Positions 56,901 to 60,143 of a stretch of DNA of 64,000 nucleotides are shown one piece after another; position 1 is the stretch's first letter; each line of letters starts with the position of its first letter. A program made the position numbers and the translations under genes. The notes beneath the pieces were generated by a model. It ran no database searches, had not been told where the DNA came from, and saw only the letters and a list, made by a program, of their open reading frames with translations. This DNA comes from Corbicula japonica (Eukaryota; Mollusca; Bivalvia; Venerida; Cyrenidae). The stretch spans positions 6,758,001 through 6,822,000 of the forward strand of contig JAZAYU010000012.1 in NCBI GenBank assembly GCA_038501625.1, written 5' to 3'.

Positions 56901-58884
56901 AGTTTGCCTTTTTCACATATTAAGGGCCCCTGGGACGGGGACAATTTTGACCCCAGGGCCAACTTTTAAACAAAGTTGATAAAGGGTCTCTACACAATAC
57001 TCAGCACCAAATATCTAAGATCTAGTCCTATTAGTTTTGGAGAAAAATGATTTTTCATGTTTTTCCTATATAACTATATGTGGTAAACATCATACCTAAA
57101 TATAGCTGAAGACAGGTAGAAATATTCGATTTTGACAATTCATGCCATCTGATCAGGATCTGCACTGGTCCCATTTTAGTCATATATAACCTAATGAATC
57201 AAAAAGCCAACAGTGCAGATCCTGATCAGATGGTTCGGATGTGCCGGCTGATCTGGATCTACACTGTTCGCCCAAGCAAAAAGTTGTGTCTATGGACGAA
57301 AGGGTTAATATAGTCTGAACATTTTGAGAAAGTGCTACAAATTTGTTGTTGTTGTTGTTGTTTTACTTATGAATTTAAATAAAATATTTAGAAAAGCCTG
57401 ATATTCAGTGCTATAAAGTATTAAGAATGTTTATTTGGTCAGTATCCATAGATGTCAAAATTTACCTTATAAAAACTTCCAGAGCAAAGTTCTTAATATT
57501 GCAAAACACAGATCTTGAAGCAGGAAAGTTCAGTAGGTCATTTGACCAGCAACTGGAGCAATGAACTTGATAGTGCATCCTAATACATCTTAATATAGCT
57601 GAAGACAGGTAGAACTATTGAAATTTTGACACTTGAAATTTTCACTCTGCTACTAAAATTTTTGTTTCAAATTTTATCCCTGAACAACCAGTGAATGAAT
57701 TGTTCAGGAAAGATTGAATTTTAAGATGGTATAATGGCTGTGTCAAAATCTGGTTAATAACTGTAGAAAATCAAAGGTTAAAAACAGAATTCAAGTTTTT
57801 CCTATATAAGTCTATATAAAATGAAGTGACCCCTGGGGCGGGGCCAATTTTGACCCCAGGGAAATAATTTGAACAATAATTGTAGAGTTCCACTAGAGGG
57901 TGCTAAATGCCAAATATCTAAGCTCTAGGCCTTGTGGTTTCAGACAAGAAGATTTTTAAAGTTTTTCCTATATAAGTCTATGTAAAATGAAGTGACCCCT
58001 GGGGCGGGGCAAATTTTGACCCAAGGGAAATAATTTAAACAATCTTTGTAGAGTTCCACTAGAGGATGCTAAATGCCAAATATCTAAGCTCTAGGCCTTG
58101 TGGTTTCAGACAAGAAGATTTTTAAAGTTTTTCCTATATAAGTCTATATAAAATGAAGTGACCCCTGGGGCGGGGCCTATTTTGACCCCAGGGAAATAAT
58201 TTGAACAATCTTTGTAGAGTTCCACTAGAGGATGCTAAATGCCAAATATCTAAGCTCTAGGCCTTGTGGTTTCAGACAAGAAGATTTTTAAAGTTTTTCC
58301 TATATAAGTCTATATAAAATGAAGTGACCCCTGGGGTGGGGCCAATTTTGACCCCAGGGAAATAATTTGAAAAATCTTTGTAGAGTTCTTCTAGAGGATG
58401 CTAAATGCCAAATATCTAAGCTCTAGGCCTTGTGGTTTCAGACAAGAAGATTTTTAAAGTTTTTTCTTTCGGTTGCCATGGCAACCAGAGTTCTGCATGG
58501 AATTAATTTCTTTGAACAACTTTGGAAGAGCTTCATGCAAGGAACATTTGTGGCAAGTTTCATCAACTTTGGCCCAGGGGTTTAAGAGGAGATGTTGTTT
58601 AAAGCAAAAATTGACGACGCACGACGGACGACGCACGACGGACACAGGGCGATCCTAAAAGCTCACCATGAGCACAAGTGCTCAGGTGAGCTAAAAAGAA
58701 AGTTGTAGGTACATATTCCCTATTACGTTATTACAGCGAACAATCATTTTTCCTGTAGAGCAGTCACGTGACTGAACAGGGGAGGTAACCAAATAAATTC
58801 ATCGAATTATTGGAAAGGCGTATAGTTGTTTTGTACCTCAGTTTGTCCCTCCTGAGCACTGTCATCATGAGCGGCTCCCATCGC
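26842..58884 (-). CDS. UCHL3: Ubiquitin C-terminal hydrolase L3-type, 3' four exons (partial)
   Basis: Cysteine protease of peptidase family C12 that removes small adducts from the C terminus of ubiquitin (and NEDD8 in UCHL3). Four minus-strand exons (58,884-58,837; 53,909-53,834; 42,692-42,634; 26,928-26,842) join in frame to the C-terminal 89 residues; human UCHL3 has 230. They encode SAQEGQTEAPD, then HFIAFVCKNGGLYELDGRK with the catalytic His and Asp of the C12 triad, then LLEDSIAVVKKFMERDPAELN and the stop. ELDGRK and KKFMERDP match UCHL3 better than UCHL1. All borders are GT-AG and phases agree, so this is not a processed copy. Exons with the catalytic Cys were not found and probably lie to the right. 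The introns, about 15.7, 11.1 and 4.9 kb, are packed with repeats. Confidence 0.9.
26986..27227 (-). repeat. Family A MITE, diverged
   Basis: TTAACCCTTCAATTC to AGTATATGGTTAA, starting 58 bases upstream of the UCHL3 last exon, just beyond its acceptor. Confidence 0.8.
27247..27350. repeat. Family B MITE, centre deleted
   Basis: CCTAAGATCATAAAACTAAA to TTTATGATCTAGGGC. The CCAAT-containing centre is missing. Confidence 0.85.
27385..27612 (-). repeat. Family A MITE, near full length
   Basis: Inverted copy with TTAA at both ends and TIR CCCTTTCCTGTA/TACAGGAAAGGG. A piece of the second module is missing (GATCCTGATGTGCTGG). Confidence 0.9.
27613..28144. other. UCHL3 intron, nothing recognised
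   Basis: AT-rich with no supported exon. A 61-codon minus frame here has no domain. Confidence 0.4.
28145..28895 (-). repeat. Family A MITE split by a TTAA element
   Basis: Left part TTAATAACCCTTTTCTCC through GAAATAGCCTAT. Right part resumes GATCCTGATCAGACAGAATG and ends GGAGTAAACGGTTAA. Confidence 0.85.
28267..28793. mobile_element. TTAA-flanked 527-bp MITE nested in family A
   Basis: AGGCCCAATAAACTTGTCAA at the left is repeated inverted at the right (TTGACAAGTTTATTGGGCCT), and TTAA flanks both ends (28,263-28,266; 28,794-28,797). piggyBac-type target. It holds a perfect CRE, TGACGTCA, at 28,544-28,551. No transposase. Confidence 0.88.
28947..29178 (+). repeat. Family A MITE
   Basis: TTAA-CCCTTTCCTCCATAG to GAAGGAAAGGG-TTAA. 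The second module has lost its left arm. Confidence 0.88.
29180..30670. other. UCHL3 intron, little recognised
   Basis: Contains a short duplicated phrase (GGTAT(A/C)ACTAATTGGC at about 29,213 and 29,239) and one family A scrap at 29,727-29,760 (GTGTAGATCCAGATCAGC). Otherwise AT-rich with no exon seen. Confidence 0.45.
30671..31215 (+). repeat. Family A remnants around a TA element
   Basis: TTAACCCTTTAATCC at 30,671, then GATC modules at 31,000-31,200 with the spacer ATTCATTAGGTTATTTCTG. Internally rearranged, with at least three half-modules. Confidence 0.65.
30735..30940. mobile_element. TA-flanked 206-bp MITE (family H), copy 1
   Basis: CTGTAATATCATTTAATTT at the left, AATATAATGTCACTACAG at the right, TA both sides. 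The interior has ATTTCGCG-type words. A second copy lies at 59,915. Confidence 0.8.
31227..31372. repeat. Family B fold-back MITE, near perfect
   Basis: GGCCCAAGATCATAAATC to GTTTTATGATCTTGGGC, centre GGTGACTGGTCGCC. Confidence 0.9.
31373..31834. other. UCHL3 intron, nothing recognised
   Basis: A 101-codon plus frame at 31,543-31,848 has no domain or splice context. Confidence 0.35.
31835..32073. repeat. Family B MITE with amplified left arm
   Basis: GCATCTGATTG(G/A)ATGAAATGG occurs four times before the palindrome centre and once inverted after it. GGATGAAAT replaces the usual GGCTGAAAT. Confidence 0.88.
32178..32418 (-). repeat. Family A MITE, full length
   Basis: TTAA at both ends. It sits in a region whose flanks (GTAAAACCCCTTATAAAGACC at the left, CAGGTTCAACTGTA near 32,614 at the right) look like pogo-type ends, so it may be nested in a pogo-like MITE. 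Confidence 0.9.
32419..32616. repeat. Pogo-like MITE right part (tentative)
   Basis: Repeats of GGT(G/A)(G/T)TCTTTG words and an end CAGGTTCAACTG-TA. On the minus strand it begins CAGTTGAACCTG, a Tigger/pogo-like terminus. Confidence 0.45.
32647..32872 (-). repeat. Family A MITE, diverged
   Basis: TTAA-CCCTTTCCTCCACAG to GGAGGAAAGAG-TTAA. One module has lost its left arm. Confidence 0.85.
32889..33034. repeat. Family B2 fold-back MITE
   Basis: GCCCAAGATTATAAAACTGA to CAGCTTTATAACCTTGGGG with centre GCGACCAGTCGC. Confidence 0.9.
33145..33379 (+). repeat. Family A MITE
   Basis: TTAA-CTCTTTCCTCCATAG to GAAGGAAAGGG-TTAA. The first module is shortened at its left arm. Confidence 0.88.
33533..33610 (+). 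repeat. tRNA-like SINE head fragment
   Basis: TTTAGCACAGTGGATAAGGC fits a Pol III A box and is followed by CATCCACCTATGGAATGAGA. The B box is degraded (GGGCTTG in place of GGTTCGA). Read as a decayed tRNA-derived SINE or tRNA relic. Confidence 0.45.
33668..33893 (+). repeat. Family A MITE
   Basis: TTAA-CCCTTTCCTCCATAG to GGAGGAAAGGG-TTAA. The second module lost its right arm (GCCAGCTGATCGCACATG). Confidence 0.88.
33900..34245 (+). repeat. Diverged tandem repeat, about 57-bp unit
   Basis: Six irregular units sharing (A/T)GCTGGC..TTTAAA, GGTNACACTA and GTCACATAA words at 48-60 base spacing. Confidence 0.7.
34313..34513 (-). repeat. Family A MITE, left end shortened
   Basis: ATTCCTCCATAGATCC runs straight into the module. 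The right end is TATGGAGGAAATGAC. Confidence 0.82.
34515..35395. other. UCHL3 intron, nothing recognised
   Basis: An 89-codon plus frame at 34,921-35,190 has no recognisable domain and no repeat hallmark. It could be chance. Confidence 0.35.
35405..35830 (+). repeat. Tandem repeat, about 116-bp unit
   Basis: About four units marked by CTAGAAAACCCCTCATTAAG at 35,524, 35,641 and 35,756 and a diverged first unit at 35,408. The AAAACCCCTCATTA word also forms the end of the pogo-like MITE at 36,980. Confidence 0.75.
35878..36260 (+). mobile_element. Mutator-like 383-bp MITE, copy 2
   Basis: CAATCTCACTTAAGTCAG to TTTTAATCAGATTG, flanked by a perfect TCTTAACTA at 35,869-35,877 and 36,261-36,269. 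Nearly the same interior as 17,571-17,960 (GATGACGGCCC, TATAGCGGTTTTCCCC, CGTCAGATCCTGATAGCG). The right duplication copy forms the end of the next family A element, so it inserted at the A terminus. Confidence 0.88.
36263..36510 (+). repeat. Family A MITE
   Basis: TTAA-CTATTTCCTCC to GTAAGGGG-TTAA. Both modules are present. Confidence 0.85.
36813..37263 (+). repeat. Family A MITE split by a pogo-like MITE
   Basis: TTAAGCCTTTACTCC at the left, GGAGTAAAAAGTTCAA at the right. Broken at the TA at 36,978. Confidence 0.75.
36980..37156. mobile_element. TA-flanked 177-bp pogo-like MITE nested in family A
   Basis: CAGTGAAACCCCTCTATTA at the left, TAATGAGGGGTTTTACTG at the right, TA both sides. Confidence 0.85.
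37357..38331. mobile_element. 975-bp inverted-repeat element, hAT-like ends
   Basis: CCAGGGCTTTTCATC at the left and its inverse GATGAAAAGCCCTGG at the right. CAGGG ends suggest hAT, but only GGATC (5 bases) is shared by the flanks, not the usual 8. Inside are a strong hairpin (37,618-37,722, CTCTTTCCTTGGCATC arms), short TTGGGAAAT repeats, and a 42-codon frame starting MPRKESSVEKMPDLEEATL, possibly a protein relic. Confidence 0.6.
38372..38610 (+). repeat. Family A MITE
   Basis: TTAAACCTTTCATCC to GGAGAAAATAGTTTAA. Both modules present. Confidence 0.82.
38699..39480. mobile_element. TTAA-flanked 782-bp MITE nested in family A
   Basis: GGTAAGACCTGTGTAAT at the left and ATTACACAGGTCTTACC at the right, with TTAA at 38,695-38,698 and 39,481-39,484. 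The interior is AT-rich. No transposase. Confidence 0.85.
38769..38825 (+). repeat. tRNA-like relic inside the TTAA element
   Basis: A 7-bp acceptor-like stem TTAGCTT/AAGCTAA encloses a B-box-like GGGTTCAAATCC, followed by a run of nine T. The D arm is missing, so it is a truncated tRNA-like sequence, not a working tRNA. Confidence 0.4.
39546..39905. other. UCHL3 intron, nothing recognised
   Basis: AT-rich sequence, no family member or exon seen. Confidence 0.4.
39910..40018. repeat. Family B MITE, shortened
   Basis: GTCCCAAGATCATAAAACTG to GACTGGTCTCCAATCTCAG. Centre reduced to CAATTTCAGCCAATTAAG. Confidence 0.8.
40153..40369 (-). repeat. Family A MITE
   Basis: TTAA-TCCTTTCCTCC to GGAGGAAAGGG-TTAA. 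The first module is reduced. Confidence 0.88.
40370..40856. other. UCHL3 intron, nothing recognised
   Basis: One scrap of family A (AACAGTGTAGATCC at about 40,399). Otherwise no feature. Confidence 0.4.
40857..41222. repeat. Family B MITE split by another palindromic MITE
   Basis: Left arm CCCCAAGATTATAAAAC to TCTCAAGGATC; right arm TGATTGGCTGAAATGGCGAC to TTTTATAATCTTG. They would be contiguous without the 40,909-41,151 insert. Confidence 0.85.
40909..41151. mobile_element. Palindromic MITE (AGGCCC ends) nested in family B
   Basis: AGGCCCCGTGATTATAAAAC at the left mirrors TATAATCACAGGGCC at the right, with TTTTTCATGCTC/GAGCATGAAAAA inside, about 33 bp each. No clear target duplication. Confidence 0.8.
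41226..41520 (-). repeat. Probable dispersed repeat
   Basis: Open on both strands for about 90 codons. The minus strand reads GGGGGCATCAGTATCACAAG and CCAGAGTTATGGTCC phrases, which I associate with a widespread molluscan repeat rather than a gene. No conserved domain is seen. Confidence 0.35.
41795..41843 (+). repeat. 49-bp direct repeat, left of SINE
   Basis: Starts CCTTCTGGACAAAATGATG. The same sequence recurs at 42,152-42,200 after the SINE tail with a single A/T difference. Confidence 0.9.
41845..42150 (+). mobile_element. tRNA-derived SINE
   Basis: The head has a Pol III A box (TTAGCTCAGTAGGTAGAG, about 41,856) and B box (GGTTCGATCCC, about 41,902). A body of about 190 bases and an A-rich tail (AAAAACAAAAAA) follow. 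Cloverleaf pairing is poor in the acceptor and T stems, so it is not a tRNA gene. It is flanked by an unusually long direct repeat of about 49 bases (41,795-41,843 and 42,152-42,200, one mismatch). Confidence 0.85.
42152..42200 (+). repeat. 49-bp direct repeat, right of SINE
   Basis: Partner of 41,795-41,843; ends GATATGGAGA. Confidence 0.9.
42205..42590. other. UCHL3 intron, nothing firm
   Basis: An 83-codon plus frame without a domain. Near 42,555-42,595, GCCAAAATTAAACCCCCGCC then ACGGTA resembles the right end of the family H MITE. Confidence 0.35.
42634..42692 (-). CDS. UCHL3: UCHL3 third-from-window-start coding exon (Asp loop)
   Basis: 59 bases between acceptor TTGTTTCAG and donor GTAGGC. 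With the G carried from the previous exon it reads D-GRKSGPVYHGSSSADSLLE. The leading Asp is the third member of the catalytic triad. Confidence 0.9.
42714..42850 (+). repeat. Pogo-like MITE, left part (tentative)
   Basis: TA-CAGTTAAACCTGCTTTAG with (A/C)GCAGCCACCT repeats. No clear right end before the next family A fragment. It starts just upstream of a UCHL3 exon. Confidence 0.45.
42873..42993 (-). repeat. Family A MITE half
   Basis: Spacer plus one module, ending GGAGGAAAGGGG. Confidence 0.8.
43076..43134. other. Isolated 22-bp-stem hairpin
   Basis: Arms 43,076-43,097 (AAAGCCAGAAGGGGCTATC...) and 43,113-43,134 pair over 22 positions with one G-U wobble and a 15-base loop. Size and pairing suit a short hairpin RNA or a small palindromic element; transcription is unknown. 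Confidence 0.55.
43137..43528. other. UCHL3 intron, nothing recognised
   Basis: AT-rich, no exon or repeat seen. Confidence 0.4.
43531..43768 (+). repeat. Family A MITE
   Basis: GTTTCCTCCATAGAC to GGAGGAAATGG. Both modules intact. Confidence 0.86.
43892..44129 (-). repeat. Family A MITE
   Basis: CCCTTTCCTCCATATATATG to GGAGGAAAGG-TTTAA, inverted. Confidence 0.85.
44130..44579. other. UCHL3 intron, nothing recognised
   Basis: AT-rich sequence without supported features. Confidence 0.4.
44581..44801 (-). repeat. Family A MITE
   Basis: CTTTCCTCCATGTATAC to GGAGGAAAGGG. The second module has lost its right half. Confidence 0.84.
45089..45312 (+). repeat. Family A MITE
   Basis: TTAA-CACATTCCTGTATAG to ACAGGAAAGGG-TTAA. 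The first module lost its left arm. Confidence 0.88.
45312..45425. repeat. Family A half copy
   Basis: One module (GTGTAGCTTCAAGTCAGCC ... GATCTGGATCGAGACTG) and an end TAATAAAGGATTAA directly abutting the previous copy. Confidence 0.65.
45426..46240. other. UCHL3 intron; G-rich tract
   Basis: GGGGGTGTGGG and GGGGGGAGGGGGGG near 45,458-45,497 could form a G-quadruplex. The rest is AT-rich with no exon seen. Confidence 0.4.
46246..46733 (+). mobile_element. Hairpin-ended non-autonomous element (TGTCGCC ends)
   Basis: Begins near TGTCGCCTGACGAATT and ends in a hairpin TGTCGCCTAGTCAGGCGACA then CAAAAAG. Two internal imperfect copies of TCATTGCNAGAAA(C/T)ATGC(A/T)TACCAAG lie near 46,419 and 46,577. 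Same layout as the elements at 23,187 and 56,243. Confidence 0.6.
46735..47490. other. UCHL3 intron, nothing recognised
   Basis: AT-rich. A TTGAGTTTCTACTCAAAC hairpin occurs near 47,258. No exon. Confidence 0.4.
47493..47548. repeat. Family A end fragment
   Basis: GCACTGTTTGCCCATGCAAT to ATTAAAGGGTT only. Confidence 0.7.
48076..48215. repeat. Family B2 fold-back MITE
   Basis: GCCCAAGGTTATAAAACAG to CAGTTTTATAAACTTC. Centre diverged (GTGAGCAATTAC). Confidence 0.87.
48335..48560 (-). mobile_element. tRNA-derived SINE, minus strand
   Basis: On the minus strand the head TTGCCAAGAGGTTATTGG (A-box-like) and GTTTGAATCC (B-box-like) precede a body with GGCGGTTCTACCCAGG and GGCACCTGTGGTCTTCC. These phrases match my recollection of a common molluscan SINE body. 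It is degraded, and the 76-codon plus frame over it is not a gene. Confidence 0.55.
48572..48833 (+). repeat. 88-bp tandem repeat, about 3 copies
   Basis: TGTTAAAAGTGAAA(A/T)AAACA recurs at 48,621, 48,709 and 48,797, exactly 88 bases apart. Units 2 and 3 are almost identical. Confidence 0.92.
49276..50155 (-). repeat. 21-bp minisatellite, left arm (about 42 copies)
   Basis: On the minus strand the unit starts GATGTTACTACTGC, with variants at two blocks: GTTACT/GTTTCT and CACGTAAT/CACATAAA/CACATAAT. The unit length is divisible by 3, so several frames stay open for the whole array. Confidence 0.95.
50401..50631. other. Centre (loop) of the fold-back element
   Basis: Single-copy AT-rich sequence between the arms. 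A 62-codon plus frame starting at 50,494 (MRSLGIIHSADIMTLRVEYL...) runs into the right arm. No domain recognised; possible relic of an internal gene. Confidence 0.4.
50876..53480 (+). repeat. 21-bp minisatellite, right arm (about 124 copies)
   Basis: Same unit as the left arm in opposite orientation. From about 51,570 a higher-order pattern appears, with a CTACGGCACGTAATAATG variant recurring at spacings that are multiples of 21 (126, 126, 189, 168, 126, 420, about 252). This variant is absent from the left arm. Confidence 0.95.
53632..53782. repeat. Family B2 fold-back MITE
   Basis: GGGCAGAAGGTTATAAAGC to CAGTTTTATAACCTTGGGC, centre GGCAACCAGTCGCC. It lies between the fold-back element and a UCHL3 exon. 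Confidence 0.9.
53834..53909 (-). CDS. UCHL3: UCHL3 exon with catalytic histidine
   Basis: 76 bases between acceptor TTATGTTGCAG and donor GTATAA. It reads APDRDHKLNTHFIAFV followed by CKNGGLYEL plus one base. The His in THFIAF is the catalytic one by comparison with UCHL3 (DLHFIAL). Confidence 0.93.
53961..54185 (-). repeat. Family A MITE
   Basis: CCTTTCCTCCATATG to GGAGGAAAGGG. The first module is truncated. Confidence 0.85.
54436..54502. repeat. Family B right-arm fragment
   Basis: GCAGATGATTGAGATTTGGG to TTTAATGATCTTGGG. Confidence 0.75.
54752..54871. repeat. Family H MITE, truncated
   Basis: CTGTACTATCATTAAATTTA at the left and GAAAATTAAACCAGTG with AATATAATATGATAC at the right. Its right end is broken by the TA element that begins at 54,874. 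Confidence 0.6.
56243..58697 (+). mobile_element. Pearl/Helitron-like tandem-core element
   Basis: Starts AACAAGAGGGCCATCATGGC then CTCACCTGAG. The core has diverged units with CCCTGGGGCG and CCAAATATCTAAG words, then four regular units 165-166 bases apart (GTGACCCCTGGGGCGGGGC at 57,827, 57,992, 58,158 and 58,324). It ends with a CGACGGACGACG tract and a hairpin AGCTCACC...GGTGAGCT followed by AAAAA. A core of about 160 bp plus an ACGG-type tract is what I recall of bivalve pearl elements. Confidence 0.8.
57143..57308 (-). repeat. Family A part inside the tandem-core element
   Basis: GCCATCTGATCAGGATCTGC through the second module to GGACGAAAGGGTTAA. Confidence 0.85.
58837..58884 (-). CDS. 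UCHL3: UCHL3 48-base exon
   Basis: Acceptor TTGTTGTTTTCAG, donor GTACAA. It reads AMGAAHDDSAQEGQTE, 16 residues, phase 0 at both ends. It aligns with human AIRVTHETSAHEGQTE without gaps. Confidence 0.9.
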
Positions 58885-59004
58885 CTGAAAACAACAACAA
58901 CAACACAATGAGAAGGACTCTTAACAAAATTACTCCGTAGTCCCCACAACATATTTCTGTAACTTGTTCAAAAAGTTTAGACAAATAGGAGGCTTTCCCT
59001 AAAA

Positions 59005-59117
59005 ACCTGGGCTGCAGATTATAAAACTGAGAATAGAAACCAGTCTCAAATCTCAAGGATCAAATTCTTATGATTTCAGACTGTTTTCGGATCTCAGTTT
59101 TATAATATTCAGCCCCG
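59005..59117. repeat. Family B2 MITE, centre deleted
   Basis: GGGCTGCAGATTATAAAACTG to CAGTTTTATAATATTCAGCCC. Confidence 0.85.
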
Positions 59118-59275
59118 AGTACATGATGCTCCTGTAACGAAGTCAAATGCATATTGTGGTCAGAACCTCATAAAACCCTTTACTCAATAGGATAGCTGTT
59201 TCTTGCATACCAGATCAGGTCATCCGGTGTTTTCACCTGTGTAGGAAATTTCGATCCTACACCCCCCATGTAGAA

Positions 59276-59340
59276 TGAGTCACGTGAGTGACGTCACGTC
59301 TTCAAATATCTGACGTAATATTTTCAAGTTAGTGACGTCA
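59276..59340. promoter_or_regulatory. Cluster of bZIP/E-box motifs
   Basis: TGAGTCA (59,276-59,282), CACGTG (59,281-59,286), TGACGTCA (59,289-59,296), TGACGTAA (59,311-59,318) and TGACGTCA (59,333-59,340) occur within 65 bases, inside repeat-rich intron sequence. Confidence 0.5.
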
Positions 59341-59446
59341 TTTAAAGAAAAGATTGCTTTAACGTCGATATTCCAGCTTAATGAAAATAAATAAGTTTGT
59401 ATACTTACACAGAAATGTTATAAATAATAAAATGTATGCAAGAAAA

Positions 59447-59601
59447 AGTATCTTGCATGAGACATTCGGTAAAGATAGAAAAATCTGTCACCTCGGGTGA
59501 ACTGTTTTGGCGGGAACTCGGCAGAGCCTCGTTCCCGCAAAACAGTTAACCCTCGGTGACAGAATTTTCCATCTTCACCTCACACTCATGCATGATACTT
59601 A
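59447..59601. repeat. 155-bp palindrome
   Basis: AAGTATCTTGCATGAG at the left and CTCATGCATGATACTT at the right, with CTGTCACC/GGTGACAG and GGCGGGAAC/GTTCCCGC inside. A fold-back repeat of unknown family. Confidence 0.7.
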
Positions 59602-59696
59602 TATTCTCATGAGCAAATTATGTAGATCCAAATGGCACATCTGTTTTGTCTGATCAGGATTTACACTGTTGGCTTTCAGATGCAGTAGGTTATCCT

Positions 59697-59850
59697 TTGC
59701 CCAAGGTTATAAAACTGAGCATGGAAACCAGTCTCAAATGTCAAGCATCTGATTGGCTGAAATGGCCACTGGTCGCCATTTCAGCCAATCAGATGCTTGA
59801 GATTTGAGACTGGTTTCCAATCTCAGCTTTATAACCTTCAGGCTTTGACA
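59697..59850. repeat. Family B2 fold-back MITE
   Basis: GCCCAAGGTTATAAAACTGA to CAGCTTTATAACCTTCAGGC with centre GGCCACTGGTCGCC, flanked on both sides by a CTTTG word that may be target sequence. Confidence 0.9.
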
Positions 59851-59914
59851 AAGAAAGGTTGAGCTGGGTGATCTGAATCTACACTTCTGGAATATGCCAT
59901 AAAACCTGTATATA

Positions 59915-60123
59915 CTGTTGTATCATTTTATTTTGCGGGGATCAAATTTTCGCGCAAATAACATAAGTAACATTTTTCGCGAGTGCTTTAATTCGCGCAC
60001 TTGTATTAATCTAATAAGAATAGATATTCAATAATTTGATTTTGCTAGGGTTTGGTTTTGCGCACATACCATAGCTCGAAATATGAGAAAATTAAACCGA
60101 CGTGAAATATAATGATACCACAG
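59915..60123. mobile_element. TA-flanked 209-bp MITE (family H), copy 2
   Basis: CTGTTGTATCATTTTATTTT at the left, AATATAATGATACCACAG at the right, TA on both sides. The interior matches 30,735-30,940. Confidence 0.85.
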
Positions 60124-60143
60124 TATGGAGTAAGGATTAAAAA

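Larger units (their letters stand above)
54874..58822. mobile_element. 3.9-kb TA-flanked inverted-repeat element (composite)
   Basis: TACGCCTTTCCAATAA at the left and TTATTGGAAAGGCGTA at the right, with TA at 54,872-54,873 and 58,823-58,824. The interior holds unknown AT-rich sequence (54,895-56,240, with ATGCCGGCTTCCAAAA twice) and then a whole second element (56,243-58,697). It ends 14 bases from a UCHL3 exon. No transposase found. Confidence 0.75.
59175..60143 (+). repeat. Family A copy broken by several insertions
   Basis: Pieces of one A copy can be followed across insertions: CCCTTTACTCAATAGG at 59,177, GATCAGGATTTACACTGTTG near 59,653, GATCTGAATCTACACTTC near 59,870 and TATGGAGTAAGGATTAA at 60,124. 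Confidence 0.6.

Noticed and set aside
26842..58884. UCHL3 as a pseudogene
   Set aside because: All four exons have intact frames, GT-AG borders with matching phases and conserved catalytic His and Asp.
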